Assembly (NCBI GenBank): GCA_945873145.1
Contig: CAMCBZ010000007.1
Coordinates: 31,354-95,353 of the forward strand
Direction: 5' to 3'
From: an uncultured Prevotella sp.
GTDB lineage: Bacteria > Bacteroidota > Bacteroidia > Bacteroidales > Bacteroidaceae
Length of the DNA: 64,000 bases
The notes under the pieces are model-generated. The model was not told the origin of the DNA and ran no database searches. It worked only from the letters and a program-made list of their open reading frames with translations. Below are positions 47,108 to 57,304 of the stretch, one piece after another (position 1 is the first letter of the stretch; each line of letters begins with the position of its first letter). The position numbers and the translations under genes are program-made.

Positions 47108-49741
47108 ATGGACGAGAATCGGACAATTGACCAGGACCGCATCATGAAGATCAATATAGAAGAGGAGATGAAATCCTCCTATATTGACTATTCTATGTCA
47201 GTGATCGTGGCCCGTGCCCTTCCGGATGTCAGAGACGGATTCAAGCCGGTGCACCGGCGTATCCTCTATGGTATGCTTGGACTGGGCAACACTAGTGATA
47301 AACCTTACAAGAAATGCGCGCGTGTCGTGGGTGAGGTGCTTGGTAAGTACCATCCTCATGGCGACAGTTCAGTCTATGGTGCTCTTGTGCGTATGGGCCA
47401 GGACTGGAACATGCGCTATCCGCTTGTAGACGGACAGGGTAACTTCGGTAGTGTTGACGGTGACTCTCCTGCTGCCATGCGTTATACCGAGTGCCGTCTC
47501 TCCAAGATGGGTGAGCATATCATGGACGATATCGAGAAGAATACCGTCGATATGGTCAACAACTTCGACGATACGCTGCAAGAGCCCTCGGTGATGCCTA
47601 CCAAGGTGCCCAACCTGCTGGTCAACGGCGGCAATGGTATTGCCGTGGGTATGGCTACCAATATTCCTACCCACAACCTGAGCGAGGTGATTAATGGCTG
47701 CTGCGCTTATATCGACAATCCCGACATCGACACCGAAGGATTGATGAAGTATATCCCGGCTCCCGACTTCCCCACAGGTGCCTACATCTATGGACTGAAA
47801 GGTGTTAAGGAGGCTTACGAGACCGGTAAGGGACGCATCATCATGCGTGCCAAGGCCGAGATCGAGAGCGATGACAGCCACGACCGCATCGTGGTCACGG
47901 AGATTCCTTATGGTGTCAACAAGCAGCAGCTCATCGAGTATATCGCTGACCTCGTGAAGGAAGGCAAGTTGGAGGGTATCTCCAATGTCAACGATGAGAC
48001 CGGGCGTCAGGGTATGCGCATCGTCGTCGATGTGAAGAAAGACGCCAACGCCAAGGTCATCCTCAACAAGCTCTTTAAGATGACGGCGCTGCAGAGCTCT
48101 TTCGCAGTGAACTGCATCGCGCTGGTGCCGAGCAAGCACGACCATCTGCAGCTTCGTCCGAAGTTGCTCTCTCTGAAAGAGTGCATTCGCTATTTCATTG
48201 AGCACCGTCATGAGGTGACCATCCGTCGTACTCAGTTCGATTTGAACAAGGCCAAGGAGCGTGCTCATATCCTCGAAGGACTGATCATCGCCTGCGACAA
48301 TATCGATGAGGTGGTGCATATCATCCGTGGCAGCAAGACACCGGCTGAGGCTCAGACCAATTTGGAGAAACGCTTCAACCTCGACAATCTCCAGAGCAAG
48401 GCTATCGTCGACATGAGACTCTCTCAGCTCACCGGACTGAGAATGGATCAGTTGCACGCCGAATATGAGGAGCTGGAGAAGCAGATTACTTATTTGCAGT
48501 CTATTCTCGATGATCCTGAGCTTTGCAAGAAGGTGATGAAAGACGATCTCAATGAGGTGAAGGAGAAATATGGTGATGACCGCCGCACGCAGATCATTCC
48601 CGACGAGCATGAGTTCAACGCTGAGGACTTCTATCCCAATGATCCTGTGGTGATCACGGTGAGCCATCTCGGATATATCAAGCGCACACCGCTGAGCGAC
48701 TTCCGTGAGCAGGCCCGTGGTGGCGTAGGCTCGAAGGGTGCCCATACGCGTGAGAAGGACTTCACAGAGTATATCTATCCTGCCACGATGCACCAGACGA
48801 TGCTCTTCTTCACAAAGAAGGGCCGCTGCTACTGGCTCCACTGCTACGACATTCCTGAGGGCGACAAGACATCGAAGGGACGGGCTATCCAGAATCTGCT
48901 CAACATTGATCCCGATGATGCCGTGAACGTATCTCTGCGTCTCCGTGGACGTGGACTGGAGGATGAGGACTTTGTCAACAGCCACTATGTCGTCTTCGCT
49001 ACCAAGAATGGTATCGTGAAGAAGACGTCACTCAAGGAATACTCTCGTCCGCGTGCCAATGGTGTGCAGGCTATCAACATCCTCGACGGTGATGAGGTGG
49101 TCGACGTGCGTCTGACCAATGGTCATAACGAGCTGATCATGGCCGATCGCAATGGTAAGGCCGTCCGCTTCGACGAGAACGACGTGCGCTGCATGGGCCG
49201 TGTGTCTACCGGTGTGCGTGGCATGCGCCTCGACGAGGGCGACGACGCTGTCGTCGGCATGGTCGTTGTCAACGATGCAGAGACCGAGACGGTGATGGTC
49301 GTCAGCGAGAACGGCTACGGCAAGCGGTCGATGGTGGAGGACTACCGCAAGACCAACCGTGGCGGCAAGGGTGTCAAGACGATGGCTGTCACTGAGAAGA
49401 CCGGTCGCTTGGTGGCTATCAAGAATGTCACCGACGATAACGACCTGATGATCATCAACAAGAGTGGCATCGTCATCCGACTGGCCGTGAAGGAGGTCCG
49501 CGTCATGGGTCGTGCTACCCAGGGCGTGCGTCTGATCAACCTTGCCAAGAAGAACGACATCATCGCCAGCGTCTGCAAGGTGATGAGCTCTGAGCTGGAG
49601 GCTACCGTAGAGGAAGAAAGCCACCAGAAGATGCTTGAGAAGAATGAGCAGTTCGACGAGTCGACAGTGGGAGAGCAGCCTGCGGCTGATGCTCCGGCAG
49701 ACGACACGACGACACCTGACGATCCCGAGACTCAGGCATAA
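47108..49741 (+). CDS. gyrA: DNA gyrase subunit A
   Basis: [33 protein letters not shown]...[22 protein letters not shown]...[18 protein letters not shown]. Confidence 0.97.
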   Translation: MDENRTIDQDRIMKINIEEEMKSSYIDYSMSVIVARALPDVRDGFKPVHRRILYGMLGLGNTSDKPYKKCARVVGEVLGKYHPHGDSSVYGALVRMGQDWNMRYPLVDGQGNFGSVDGDSPAAMRYTECRLSKMGEHIMDDIEKNTVDMVNNFDDTLQEPSVMPTKVPNLLVNGGNGIAVGMATNIPTHNLSEVINGCCAYIDNPDIDTEGLMKYIPAPDFPTGAYIYGLKGVKEAYETGKGRIIMRAKAEIESDDSHDRIVVTEIPYGVNKQQLIEYIADLVKEGKLEGISNVNDETGRQGMRIVVDVKKDANAKVILNKLFKMTALQSSFAVNCIALVPSKHDHLQLRPKLLSLKECIRYFIEHRHEVTIRRTQFDLNKAKERAHILEGLIIACDNIDEVVHIIRGSKTPAEAQTNLEKRFNLDNLQSKAIVDMRLSQLTGLRMDQLHAEYEELEKQITYLQSILDDPELCKKVMKDDLNEVKEKYGDDRRTQIIPDEHEFNAEDFYPNDPVVITVSHLGYIKRTPLSDFREQARGGVGSKGAHTREKDFTEYIYPATMHQTMLFFTKKGRCYWLHCYDIPEGDKTSKGRAIQNLLNIDPDDAVNVSLRLRGRGLEDEDFVNSHYVVFATKNGIVKKTSLKEYSRPRANGVQAINILDGDEVVDVRLTNGHNELIMADRNGKAVRFDENDVRCMGRVSTGVRGMRLDEGDDAVVGMVVVNDAETETVMVVSENGYGKRSMVEDYRKTNRGGKGVKTMAVTEKTGRLVAIKNVTDDNDLMIINKSGIVIRLAVKEVRVMGRATQGVRLINLAKKNDIIASVCKVMSSELEATVEEESHQKMLEKNEQFDESTVGEQPAADAPADDTTTPDDPETQA

Positions 49742-49787
49742 GAGAGTAACCAATAGATAACAACCGTATAATTTTATCTTAACGTCT

Positions 49788-51023
49788 ATGAAGAAAATGA
49801 TGATTGCAGCCATGTTGGTGCTGGGCGCCTCGGCTGCGTTCGCCGGTGATAGCGATGTGTTGAAGGCTATCACAAAGGAGAAAGACTATGCCAAGGCTGT
49901 GGAGCTGGTGAAGTCCAGCCTCGGTCAACTGGCCAACTCTGGCGAGAAAGCTAAAGCCTATGAGCATCTGACCCGTCTGGCTTTGCAGAAGTTCGACAAG
50001 GAGAATGCAATTCAGGCTGCCAACATGCAGGCTCAGATTACCAAACAGAAGGTTGAGCCTTACGACACACTGGGCTTCTATCAGGCAGCTTACGATGCTA
50101 CCCAGAATGCCTTGGAGTGCTTCAAGTATGATGCCGAGCCCAACGAGAAGGGTAAGGTGAAGCCACGCTACACCGAGGCCTTGACTCCGCTGATTGCCAA
50201 TGCTCGTATGCAGCTTGTCACAGCCGGCAACTACTATGCTCAGCTCAACGATCAGGACAACGTGTTGAAGTATTGGGGCTCATTCCTCGATTCCGACAAC
50301 CTGCCTTACTTCAAGTCTACAAAGGAGCAGGAGAAGCAGTTCTTGGGTCAGGTCGCTTACTACACAGCTCAGTATGCTAATCAGGCAAAGAAATACGATC
50401 TCGCTGAGAAGTATGCCGACATCGCTACTCAGGACACTTCTGTTGCTAAGCAAGCTCAGGCCTTCAAGCTGGCTATGGCTCAGCGCAACCTCAAGACGAA
50501 GGCTGACTCTGTGGCTTATGTTCAGAAGCTGGCTGCTATGTATGAGAAGGAGCCTGACAATGAGATGATCTTCGGTCAGCTCAGCAACTTCTACAGCCTC
50601 ATGGGTATGACCAAGGAGTTCGACGCTCTTGTTGAGGCTAAGATTGCCAAGAATCCTAACGACTTCACAGCATGGGCTCTCAAAGGTCAGGCTTTGATGA
50701 ACCGTAACTCTACAGCCACAAATCCTGATTGGAAGGGCTGCGTTGAGGCTTTCAAGAAGGCCGTGTCTATCGATCAGACCAATCCAGTAGTGTACACCTA
50801 CCTTGGCTTCTCTATGAACGCTATGGCTTCTGCCATCAATGGCGACCGCGCTCAGCAGATTGCTCTCTACAAAGAGTCTATGGGTTACCTCGACAAGGCT
50901 AAGGAGCTGGATCCTAACCGTGAGAAAGCTAACTGGGCTTATCCTCTGTATCAGTGCTACTACTCTGTCTATGGCGCCAACGATCCTAAGACAAAGGAAT
51001 TGGAAGCCATGCTGAAGAAGTAA
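49788..51023 (+). CDS. Secreted TPR-repeat protein
   Basis: Signal peptide MKKMMIAAMLVLGASAAFAGD; TPR-like repeats. Confidence 0.85.
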   Translation: MKKMMIAAMLVLGASAAFAGDSDVLKAITKEKDYAKAVELVKSSLGQLANSGEKAKAYEHLTRLALQKFDKENAIQAANMQAQITKQKVEPYDTLGFYQAAYDATQNALECFKYDAEPNEKGKVKPRYTEALTPLIANARMQLVTAGNYYAQLNDQDNVLKYWGSFLDSDNLPYFKSTKEQEKQFLGQVAYYTAQYANQAKKYDLAEKYADIATQDTSVAKQAQAFKLAMAQRNLKTKADSVAYVQKLAAMYEKEPDNEMIFGQLSNFYSLMGMTKEFDALVEAKIAKNPNDFTAWALKGQALMNRNSTATNPDWKGCVEAFKKAVSIDQTNPVVYTYLGFSMNAMASAINGDRAQQIALYKESMGYLDKAKELDPNREKANWAYPLYQCYYSVYGANDPKTKELEAMLKK

Positions 51024-51069
51024 GATAAAGCTAATTAGACCGTTCGCCTTCTCGTATGAGAAGATGAAT

Positions 51070-51117
51070 ATCCATAAAAAAAGGCCGACACAATTGTGTC
51101 GGCCTTTTTTTATGGAT
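51070..51117. terminator. Perfect 48-bp palindromic bidirectional terminator
   Basis: ATCCATAAAAAAAGGCCGACACAATTGTGTCGGCCTTTTTTTATGGAT between convergent genes. Confidence 0.93.
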
Positions 51118-51141
51118 GTTGTGAATAAAAGACTAATCTGA

Positions 51142-52764
51142 TTATTGTTGCAGATACTGTGCTGCCATGTCGGCACAACGCTCACCGTCGATGGCGGCGG
51201 AGACGATACCACCGGCATAGCCTGCTCCCTCGCCACAGGGGAAGAGACCTTGGAGGCGGATGTGCTGCAAGGTGAGGTCATCGCGGAGGATACGTACCGG
51301 ACTGGAGGTGCGGGTCTCTGTAGCGATGAGTGTGGCTTCATTGGTCAGAAAGCCATGACGCTGACGGCCAAAGACTTTGAAACCCTCTTGCAGTCGATGG
51401 GCAATGAACGAAGGCATCCAGAAATGCAGCGGACTGCTGACAAGTCCGGGGGCATAGCTGCTGTCAGGGAGATCGTAGCTCAGATGACCATTGACGAAGT
51501 CTGCCATGCGCTGGGCCGGAGCCGTCTGCTTTCTGTTGCCCTGCTGCCAGCAGTTCTTTTCCAGCTGCTCTTGAAAGCGCATCATGCAGAGCGGATCCAG
51601 TCCCTGAGCCGCATCAGTGTGGTCGTTGTCGGCAGCAGCAGTGCCGCCACGCTCTATCTCTGCGAGGTCCTCGGGATGCACCTCCACGACCATGCCGCTG
51701 TTGGACCAGCGTGTGCCGCGGTTGCTCGGTGACATGCCGTTGACGACGATCTGCTCAGGACCTGTTGCCGCCGGAATGATGAAGCCGCCGGGACACATGC
51801 AGAACGAGTAGACACCACGCCCTTCCACCTGAGTGACAAACGAATACTCGGCAGCTGGCAGATACTTGCCGCGGCCATTGCGGCTGTGGTATTGTATCTG
51901 GTCGATCAGCTCGGCAGGATGCTCCAGTCTCACACCCACTGCAATGCCTTTGGCTGCAATCTCTATATGCTGGTCGTTGAGGTAGCGGTAGACGTCGCGT
52001 GCGCTGTGACCGGTAGCCAGGATGACGGGGCCGTGAAGCTCCATCTCTTGGTTGTCGACATGGTTGACGGCACGGATGCCCACCACACGCTCGTTCTCAA
52101 TGAGCAGTTCTGTCATCTTGGTGTTGAAATAAACCTGACCGCCCGATTGCAGAATCTGCTTCCGCATGTTCTCAATGACGCGCGGCAATTTGTCCGTGCC
52201 GATATGGGGATGGGCATCACAGAGAATAGATGTGGAAGCGCCGTGTTGGCAGAAGACGTTGAGGATCTTTTCCACGCTGCCACGTTTCTTGCTGCGTGTA
52301 TAGAGTTTGCCGTCGGAGTAGGCACCGGCGCCGCCTTCGCCAAAGCAATAGTTGCTTTCGGGATCGACACACTGGTTGCGTGAGATCGCTGCCATGTCCT
52401 TCTTGCGCTCTCTGACATCCTTGCCGCGCTCAATGATCACCGGACGATAGCCCAGCTCGATCAGGTGCAAGGCTCCGAACAAACCACCGGGACCGGCTCC
52501 CACGACGATCACCTGAGGAGCGTCAGACACGTCGGGATATTCCACCCGCTGGTATTCGTCATCTTGTGGCAGCTCATTGATATATACTCTCACTTTGAGG
52601 TTGACCATCACCTGCCGTTGCCGGGCATCGATGCTGCGCCGTAATATTCTGACGCGGTTGATCGTACGGATGTCGAATCCCTTCTCCTTTGAGAGATAGG
52701 AAGCAAGGTTTTGCTCGTTGTATGCGATTTGCGGTTGTACGCGTATTTGGTATTCCTGAACCAT
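51142..52764 (-). CDS. NAD(P)/FAD-dependent oxidoreductase
   Basis: VIVVGAGPGGLFGALHLIELGYRPVIIERGKDVRERKKDMAAI...CFGEGGAGAYSDGKLYTRSKKRG...LFPCGEGAGYAGGIVSAAIDG. Confidence 0.93.
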   Translation of the reverse strand: MVQEYQIRVQPQIAYNEQNLASYLSKEKGFDIRTINRVRILRRSIDARQRQVMVNLKVRVYINELPQDDEYQRVEYPDVSDAPQVIVVGAGPGGLFGALHLIELGYRPVIIERGKDVRERKKDMAAISRNQCVDPESNYCFGEGGAGAYSDGKLYTRSKKRGSVEKILNVFCQHGASTSILCDAHPHIGTDKLPRVIENMRKQILQSGGQVYFNTKMTELLIENERVVGIRAVNHVDNQEMELHGPVILATGHSARDVYRYLNDQHIEIAAKGIAVGVRLEHPAELIDQIQYHSRNGRGKYLPAAEYSFVTQVEGRGVYSFCMCPGGFIIPAATGPEQIVVNGMSPSNRGTRWSNSGMVVEVHPEDLAEIERGGTAAADNDHTDAAQGLDPLCMMRFQEQLEKNCWQQGNRKQTAPAQRMADFVNGHLSYDLPDSSYAPGLVSSPLHFWMPSFIAHRLQEGFKVFGRQRHGFLTNEATLIATETRTSSPVRILRDDLTLQHIRLQGLFPCGEGAGYAGGIVSAAIDGERCADMAAQYLQQ

Positions 52765-52783
52765 GTTTGCTGGAATGTATATA

Positions 52784-53176
52784 TTAAATAAGGTGTAGTG
52801 GAGTGGGGAGGCTTTGGATCAGTCGCTTCACATAGTCTCTGGTCCAATCGTCCTCATGATAATGTTTGTGGTCGAAACTTAGAATGTCGATGTCTATTCT
52901 GACGATGTTGTCTTTCCGCTCTTCCTGACTGGAATGCATCAGTCGCTCTATGGCTTTGGTCTTATCGTGAAGACAGGAAAGACTGTCCTCGATCGTCATG
53001 GTTGCAAGGCAGTTGAGATAGGGTGGCGAAACGACGCCAACGGGTTCTGTCCAGATGGAAGGCGTGAAGATTATTGACGCATATTCATTGCGGAGCAACT
53101 GTTGCGCCCGTTGAATATTCGTCTCCTGGTCGGTATTGGAACCTAAGCATAAGATGACAGAATGACTTTCCTTCAT
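52784..53176 (-). CDS. folK: HPPK-like 2-amino-4-hydroxy-6-hydroxymethyldihydropteridine diphosphokinase
   Basis: VILCLGSNTDQETNIQRAQQLL...SIWTEPVGVVSPPYLNCLATM...DNIVRIDIDILSFDHK. Confidence 0.85.
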   Translation of the reverse strand: MKESHSVILCLGSNTDQETNIQRAQQLLRNEYASIIFTPSIWTEPVGVVSPPYLNCLATMTIEDSLSCLHDKTKAIERLMHSSQEERKDNIVRIDIDILSFDHKHYHEDDWTRDYVKRLIQSLPTPLHLI

Positions 53177-53285
53177 ACCAAAGACAAACTACAGAATAGA
53201 GTGGGGGATAAAAACGAAAAGTGCAGTGCCGCCGTAACCGTCAACACTGCCCTCTTCATAGCCCACTTTCCCTCACGAAATGGGT

Positions 53286-54158
53286 TTAGCCTAAATACTT
53301 GATCAAGAGTTTGGCGTAGCCGCTCTCACGCAGCTTCACAATGCTCTTCTCGCGGATCTGGCGCACGCGCTCACGGGTCAGTCCGAGCTGGTCACCGATC
53401 TCCTCCAGACCTTTTTCGTGGCAGCCGATGCCGAAGCATTCGCGCACGATGGTGATCTCACGGTCTTTCAGCACGTTGCGGAGCACCACGTCGAGCTCCT
53501 TTGCCATGCTCTCGTAGTCGACCTGCTTGTCAGCGCGGCTGTCATCGCCGGAGGCGAGTACGTCAGCCATGCTGTTGTCGTCATCCTCCTGGAAAGGAGC
53601 GTCGATGCTCATGTGGTGGTTGTCGGCCTTGATGGTCTGGTCGATCTTTGCCTCCTCGATGTTTGTCAGATTGGACAGCTCCTGCACGGAAGGACGGCGT
53701 TGATTCTTCTGCTCGAACTTAGAGATCTCTGAGTTGATCTTCGACAGCGCACCTACCTGGTTGAGCGGCAGACGTACGATACGGCTCTGCTCAGCGATGG
53801 CCTGCAGGATGCTCTGGCGAATCCACCACACTGCATAAGAGATGAACTTGAAGCCACGAGTCTCGTCAAACTTTTCAGCGGCTTTCACCAGTCCGATGTT
53901 GCCCTCATCGATCAAGTCTGTGAGGCCCAAACCTTGGTGCTGATATTGTTTGGCGACGGAGACGACGAAGCGCAGATTGGCTTTCACCAATTTGTCCTTA
54001 GCACGTTCTCCTTCACGTCCACCGCGACGAATAGCCTGAGCAAGCTCAATCTCTTCATCTACGGAAATCATTGGGACACGACCAATCTCTACCAAGTATT
54101 TGTCCAATGCTTCACTGGAACGGTTGGTGATGCTTTTTTGAATCTTAAGTTGACGCAT
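53286..54158 (-). CDS. rpoD: RpoD-type primary sigma factor (paralog 2)
   Basis: MRQLKIQKSITNRSSEALDKYLVEIGRVP...[33 protein letters not shown]; 290 aa. Confidence 0.95.
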   Translation of the reverse strand: MRQLKIQKSITNRSSEALDKYLVEIGRVPMISVDEEIELAQAIRRGGREGERAKDKLVKANLRFVVSVAKQYQHQGLGLTDLIDEGNIGLVKAAEKFDETRGFKFISYAVWWIRQSILQAIAEQSRIVRLPLNQVGALSKINSEISKFEQKNQRRPSVQELSNLTNIEEAKIDQTIKADNHHMSIDAPFQEDDDNSMADVLASGDDSRADKQVDYESMAKELDVVLRNVLKDREITIVRECFGIGCHEKGLEEIGDQLGLTRERVRQIREKSIVKLRESGYAKLLIKYLG

Positions 54159-54333
54159 GATGTTATTTTTGACCTTTGAATAAACAAACTAATACCTTGA
54201 CTGATTATATACGAGAAAAGTGTCTCTTTGAGAGACCCTTGATGTATATCCAAGTAGCATACAAAGGTAAGAATATTTTTGAAAACCGGCAAAAATATTA
54301 AGTGATTTTTGAATAAATAAAGTTTCATTATAG

Positions 54334-54372
54334 AAAAGTCCTATCCCGATTTTCGTCGGAATAGGACTTATA
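54334..54372 (-). terminator. Hairpin downstream of GGGtGRT gene
   Basis: AAGTCCTAT-CCCGATTTTCGTCGG-AATAGGACTT. Confidence 0.75.
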
Positions 54373-54425
54373 TTATCGTTTTGTCCTTCTGCTTCTACAC
54401 CGAGAAGCAGGCGGCAAAGTGTGTT

Positions 54426-55442
54426 TTACTTCTTGTTCAGAAGCAGGTCGGTCTGTACGGCTACAGCTACGGTAGCACCCACCATTGGGTTGTTGCCCAT
54501 GCCCAGATAGCCCATCATCTCAACGTGAGCAGGTACAGAAGAAGAACCTGCGAACTGAGCGTCGCTGTGCATACGACCCATGGTGTCGGTCATACCATAA
54601 GAAGCAGGACCTGCAGCCATGTTGTCCGGGTGCAGCGTACGGCCCGTACCACCACCGGAAGCAACAGAGAAGTAAGGCTTGCCAGCGGCTATGCGCTCCT
54701 TCTTATATGTACCGGCAACTGGGTGCTGGAAACGTGTCGGGTTGGTGGAGTTACCAGTGATGGAGACATCCACATTCTCGTGCCAGAGGATGGCAACGCC
54801 TTCGCGGACATCGTCAGCGCCATAGCACTTTACCTTCAGACGGGCAGGATTGTTACCGTAAGGAATCTCCTCGACAATGTTCAGCTTGCTTGTGTAGTAG
54901 TCAAACTTAGTCTTGACGTATGTGAAGCCATTGACACGGCTGATGATCTGTGCGGCGTCTTTGCCCAGACCGTTCAGAATCACGCGCAGCGGTTTTTTAC
55001 GTACTTTGTTTGCCATCTCAGCAATCTTGATGGCACCCTCAGCAGCTGCGAAAGACTCGTGGCCGGCCAGGAAGGCGAAGCACTCGGTCTCTTCACGGAG
55101 CAGACGGGCTGCCAGATTACCATGACCCAGACCTACCTTACGGTCGTCAGCCACACTTCCGGGGATGCAGAAAGCCTGCAGACCGATACCGATGGCCTCG
55201 GCGCACTCAGCAGCACTCTTGCAGCCCTTCTTGATAGCGATAGCAGCACCGGCAACGTAAGCCCACTTTGCATTCTCAAAGCAGATGCGCTGTGTGTCCT
55301 CGCAAATCTGATAAGGATCGATGCCCAGCTTGTCGCAAATTTCGTTTGCCTCTTCGAGGTTCTTGATGCCATTGGCCTGGAGGGCAGCGTTGACCTGTGC
55401 CTCACGACGCTCCTGGCTTTCGTATTGAACTTTTCTAATCAT
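54426..55442 (-). CDS. GGGtGRT protein
   Basis: Contains signature FSVASGGGTGRTLHPDNMAAGPASYGMTDTMGRMHSDAQFAG. Confidence 0.9.
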   Translation of the reverse strand: MIRKVQYESQERREAQVNAALQANGIKNLEEANEICDKLGIDPYQICEDTQRICFENAKWAYVAGAAIAIKKGCKSAAECAEAIGIGLQAFCIPGSVADDRKVGLGHGNLAARLLREETECFAFLAGHESFAAAEGAIKIAEMANKVRKKPLRVILNGLGKDAAQIISRVNGFTYVKTKFDYYTSKLNIVEEIPYGNNPARLKVKCYGADDVREGVAILWHENVDVSITGNSTNPTRFQHPVAGTYKKERIAAGKPYFSVASGGGTGRTLHPDNMAAGPASYGMTDTMGRMHSDAQFAGSSSVPAHVEMMGYLGMGNNPMVGATVAVAVQTDLLLNKK

Positions 55443-55456
55443 ACTGTGGTTCCTCC

Positions 55457-56161
55457 TTATTCTTTACGTGGGTCGATAGATTTAACAATGCCCTGGTCGG
55501 CAGTGGTGCGGCCATAGCGACCTGTGAACTTCTTCACAGCCTCGTTAGCGTCCATACCGTTCTTGATGGCTTCCATCATCTTGCCCAGGTGAACATACTC
55601 ATAGCCACACACGAAGTCGTCCTTGTCGAGGAACATCTTGGTGATGTAGCCCTCGGTGAGCTCGAGGTAGCGTGTGCCCTTAGCCATAGTACCATAGAGT
55701 GTACCTGTCTGAGAGCGGAGGCCCTTGCCCAGATCCTCAAGGCCGGCGCCGACAGCGAGACCATTCTCAGAGAATGCGCTCTGTGAGCGGCCGTAGACGA
55801 TCTGCAGGAACAGCTCGCGCATAGCGGTGTTGATAGCGTCGCAAACCAAGTCGGTATTCAGAGCTTCCAGGATGGTCTTGCCCGGCAGGATCTCAGAAGC
55901 CATAGCTGCAGAGTGAGTCATACCGGTGCAACCGATTGTCTCGATGAGGCACTCTACGATGACGCCCTCCTTGATGTTCAGAGAGAGTTTGCAGGCACCC
56001 TGCTGAGGTGCGCACCAACCCACACCGTGGGTATAGCCAGAAATGTCTTTGATTTCCTTGGCCTGAATCCACTTACCCTCTTCAGGGATTGGAGCTGGGC
56101 CGTGGTAGGCACCCTTTTTGACAACGCACATGTTGTCAACTTCCTTAGAATAAATAATCAT
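55457..56161 (-). CDS. NifU-like iron-sulfur cluster assembly scaffold protein (GGGtGRT partner)
   Basis: GWCAPQQGACKLSLNIKEGVIVECLIETIGCTGMTHSAAMASEILPGKTILEALNTDLVCDAI. Confidence 0.85.
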   Translation of the reverse strand: MIIYSKEVDNMCVVKKGAYHGPAPIPEEGKWIQAKEIKDISGYTHGVGWCAPQQGACKLSLNIKEGVIVECLIETIGCTGMTHSAAMASEILPGKTILEALNTDLVCDAINTAMRELFLQIVYGRSQSAFSENGLAVGAGLEDLGKGLRSQTGTLYGTMAKGTRYLELTEGYITKMFLDKDDFVCGYEYVHLGKMMEAIKNGMDANEAVKKFTGRYGRTTADQGIVKSIDPRKE

Positions 56162-56301
56162 ATTCGCTACAAATTAAATATGTAAATGTGTATTAGCTTG
56201 TGCAATTGCTATTATGTATTGCAAAAATACAAAAAGTATGTGGAATAGCTATAAGGCAGTTTCTTTTTTTAACTTTTTTAAGTGCCTCTTCCACCTTTGC
56301 T

Positions 56302-56928
56302 TTAGTGATGACCGATGAAGCCGAGCAAGAATTCCACGGCACCGTTGACACCGTAGCCGCCTACGTCGAGACAGAGGTCGTAGTTGCGGGCATCGTAGCG
56401 CTCACATCCCGTGTAGGTCTTGGTGTAGAGCTCGCGGGTGTAGTCGTTGTCCTCGATGAGTATCCGTGCTTTGTGCTCGTCGACATGATAGAGTTTCATG
56501 ATTCTCTCTACGCGCTGCGGCATGGGAGCATGAAGGAAAATGCTGAGTTTGTTGGGATGGTCTTTAAAGACATGGAAGCCACAGCGTCCGACGATGACAC
56601 ACGATTCCTGCTCGGCTACTTCTCTCATTGCCTTGGCTTGTGCATAGAAGAGCTGTCGCGAGGTGATGTCGTTGGTAGTTGGTGTATATTCGCTGATGCT
56701 TACGAAGTTCTGATAGAACTTGGTGAAGTCTTCCCACCAGGAAGGTCTCTTCTTCTCTAAGGTGACGGCCTCCTCTTCGGTGAGATTGAATTTCTGTGCG
56801 ACGGCTTTCAGTATCTGCTTGTCAATGAGCTTGACGTCGAGACGTCGTGCCAGTTCTGCGCCAATCTCGTGTCCGCCTGTACCAAACTGGCGGTTGATGG
56901 TGATGATGTATTGATCGTTGAGGTTCAT
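56302..56928 (-). CDS. Cytidylate kinase-like family protein
   Basis: YIITINRQFGTGGHEIGAELARRLDVKLIDKQILKAVAQKFNL...CVIVGRCGFHVFKDHPNKLSIFLHAPMPQRVERIM. Confidence 0.9.
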   Translation of the reverse strand: MNLNDQYIITINRQFGTGGHEIGAELARRLDVKLIDKQILKAVAQKFNLTEEEAVTLEKKRPSWWEDFTKFYQNFVSISEYTPTTNDITSRQLFYAQAKAMREVAEQESCVIVGRCGFHVFKDHPNKLSIFLHAPMPQRVERIMKLYHVDEHKARILIEDNDYTRELYTKTYTGCERYDARNYDLCLDVGGYGVNGAVEFLLGFIGHH

Positions 56929-57125
56929 AGTGTAGGGCTTTAAAGTGAACATAAAGAGTGGGCGAAGGGGATGAAAGCATCATCATACGCTCATTGCAAA
57001 AGTAGCCAAAAAAACGATATGTTCCAAATGTTTCCTTAGAAAAAATGTGTTGGAAGCAAAAGAAGACTGTTCTGTAGAGAAAAGAAAAACAAAAAAGCAG
57101 TGATAAGATTATCACTGCTCCTCTG

Positions 57126-57196
57126 AGGTGCCTGGCGGAGTCGAACCGCCTTGAACGGTTTTGCAGACCGTTACCTAACCGTTCGGACAAGGCACC
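57126..57196 (-). tRNA. tRNA-Cys (anticodon GCA)
   Basis: Reverse strand GGTGCCTTGTCCGAACGGTTAGGTAACGGTCTGCAAAACCGTTCAAGGCGGTTCGACTCCGCCAGGCACCT: acceptor, anticodon CTGCAAA and T-loop GGTTCGACTCC recognised. Confidence 0.95.
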
Positions 57197-57304
57197 AATG
57201 TCCTGCTTTAGTTAAGCGGTTGCAAAGGTAATAACATTTTTTGGAACGACCAAACTTTTCTTCTACTTTTTTCTTCGTGGACGCAAAATCATTCTCTTTG
57301 TACT

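Noticed and set aside
47369-48985. 538-aa minus-strand ORF opposite gyrA
   Set aside because: Antisense shadow ORF of gyrA; no domain signature.
51070-51117. Perfect 48-bp palindrome as a possible novel element
   Set aside because: GC-rich stem flanked by A7/T7 between convergent genes; an ordinary bidirectional terminator.
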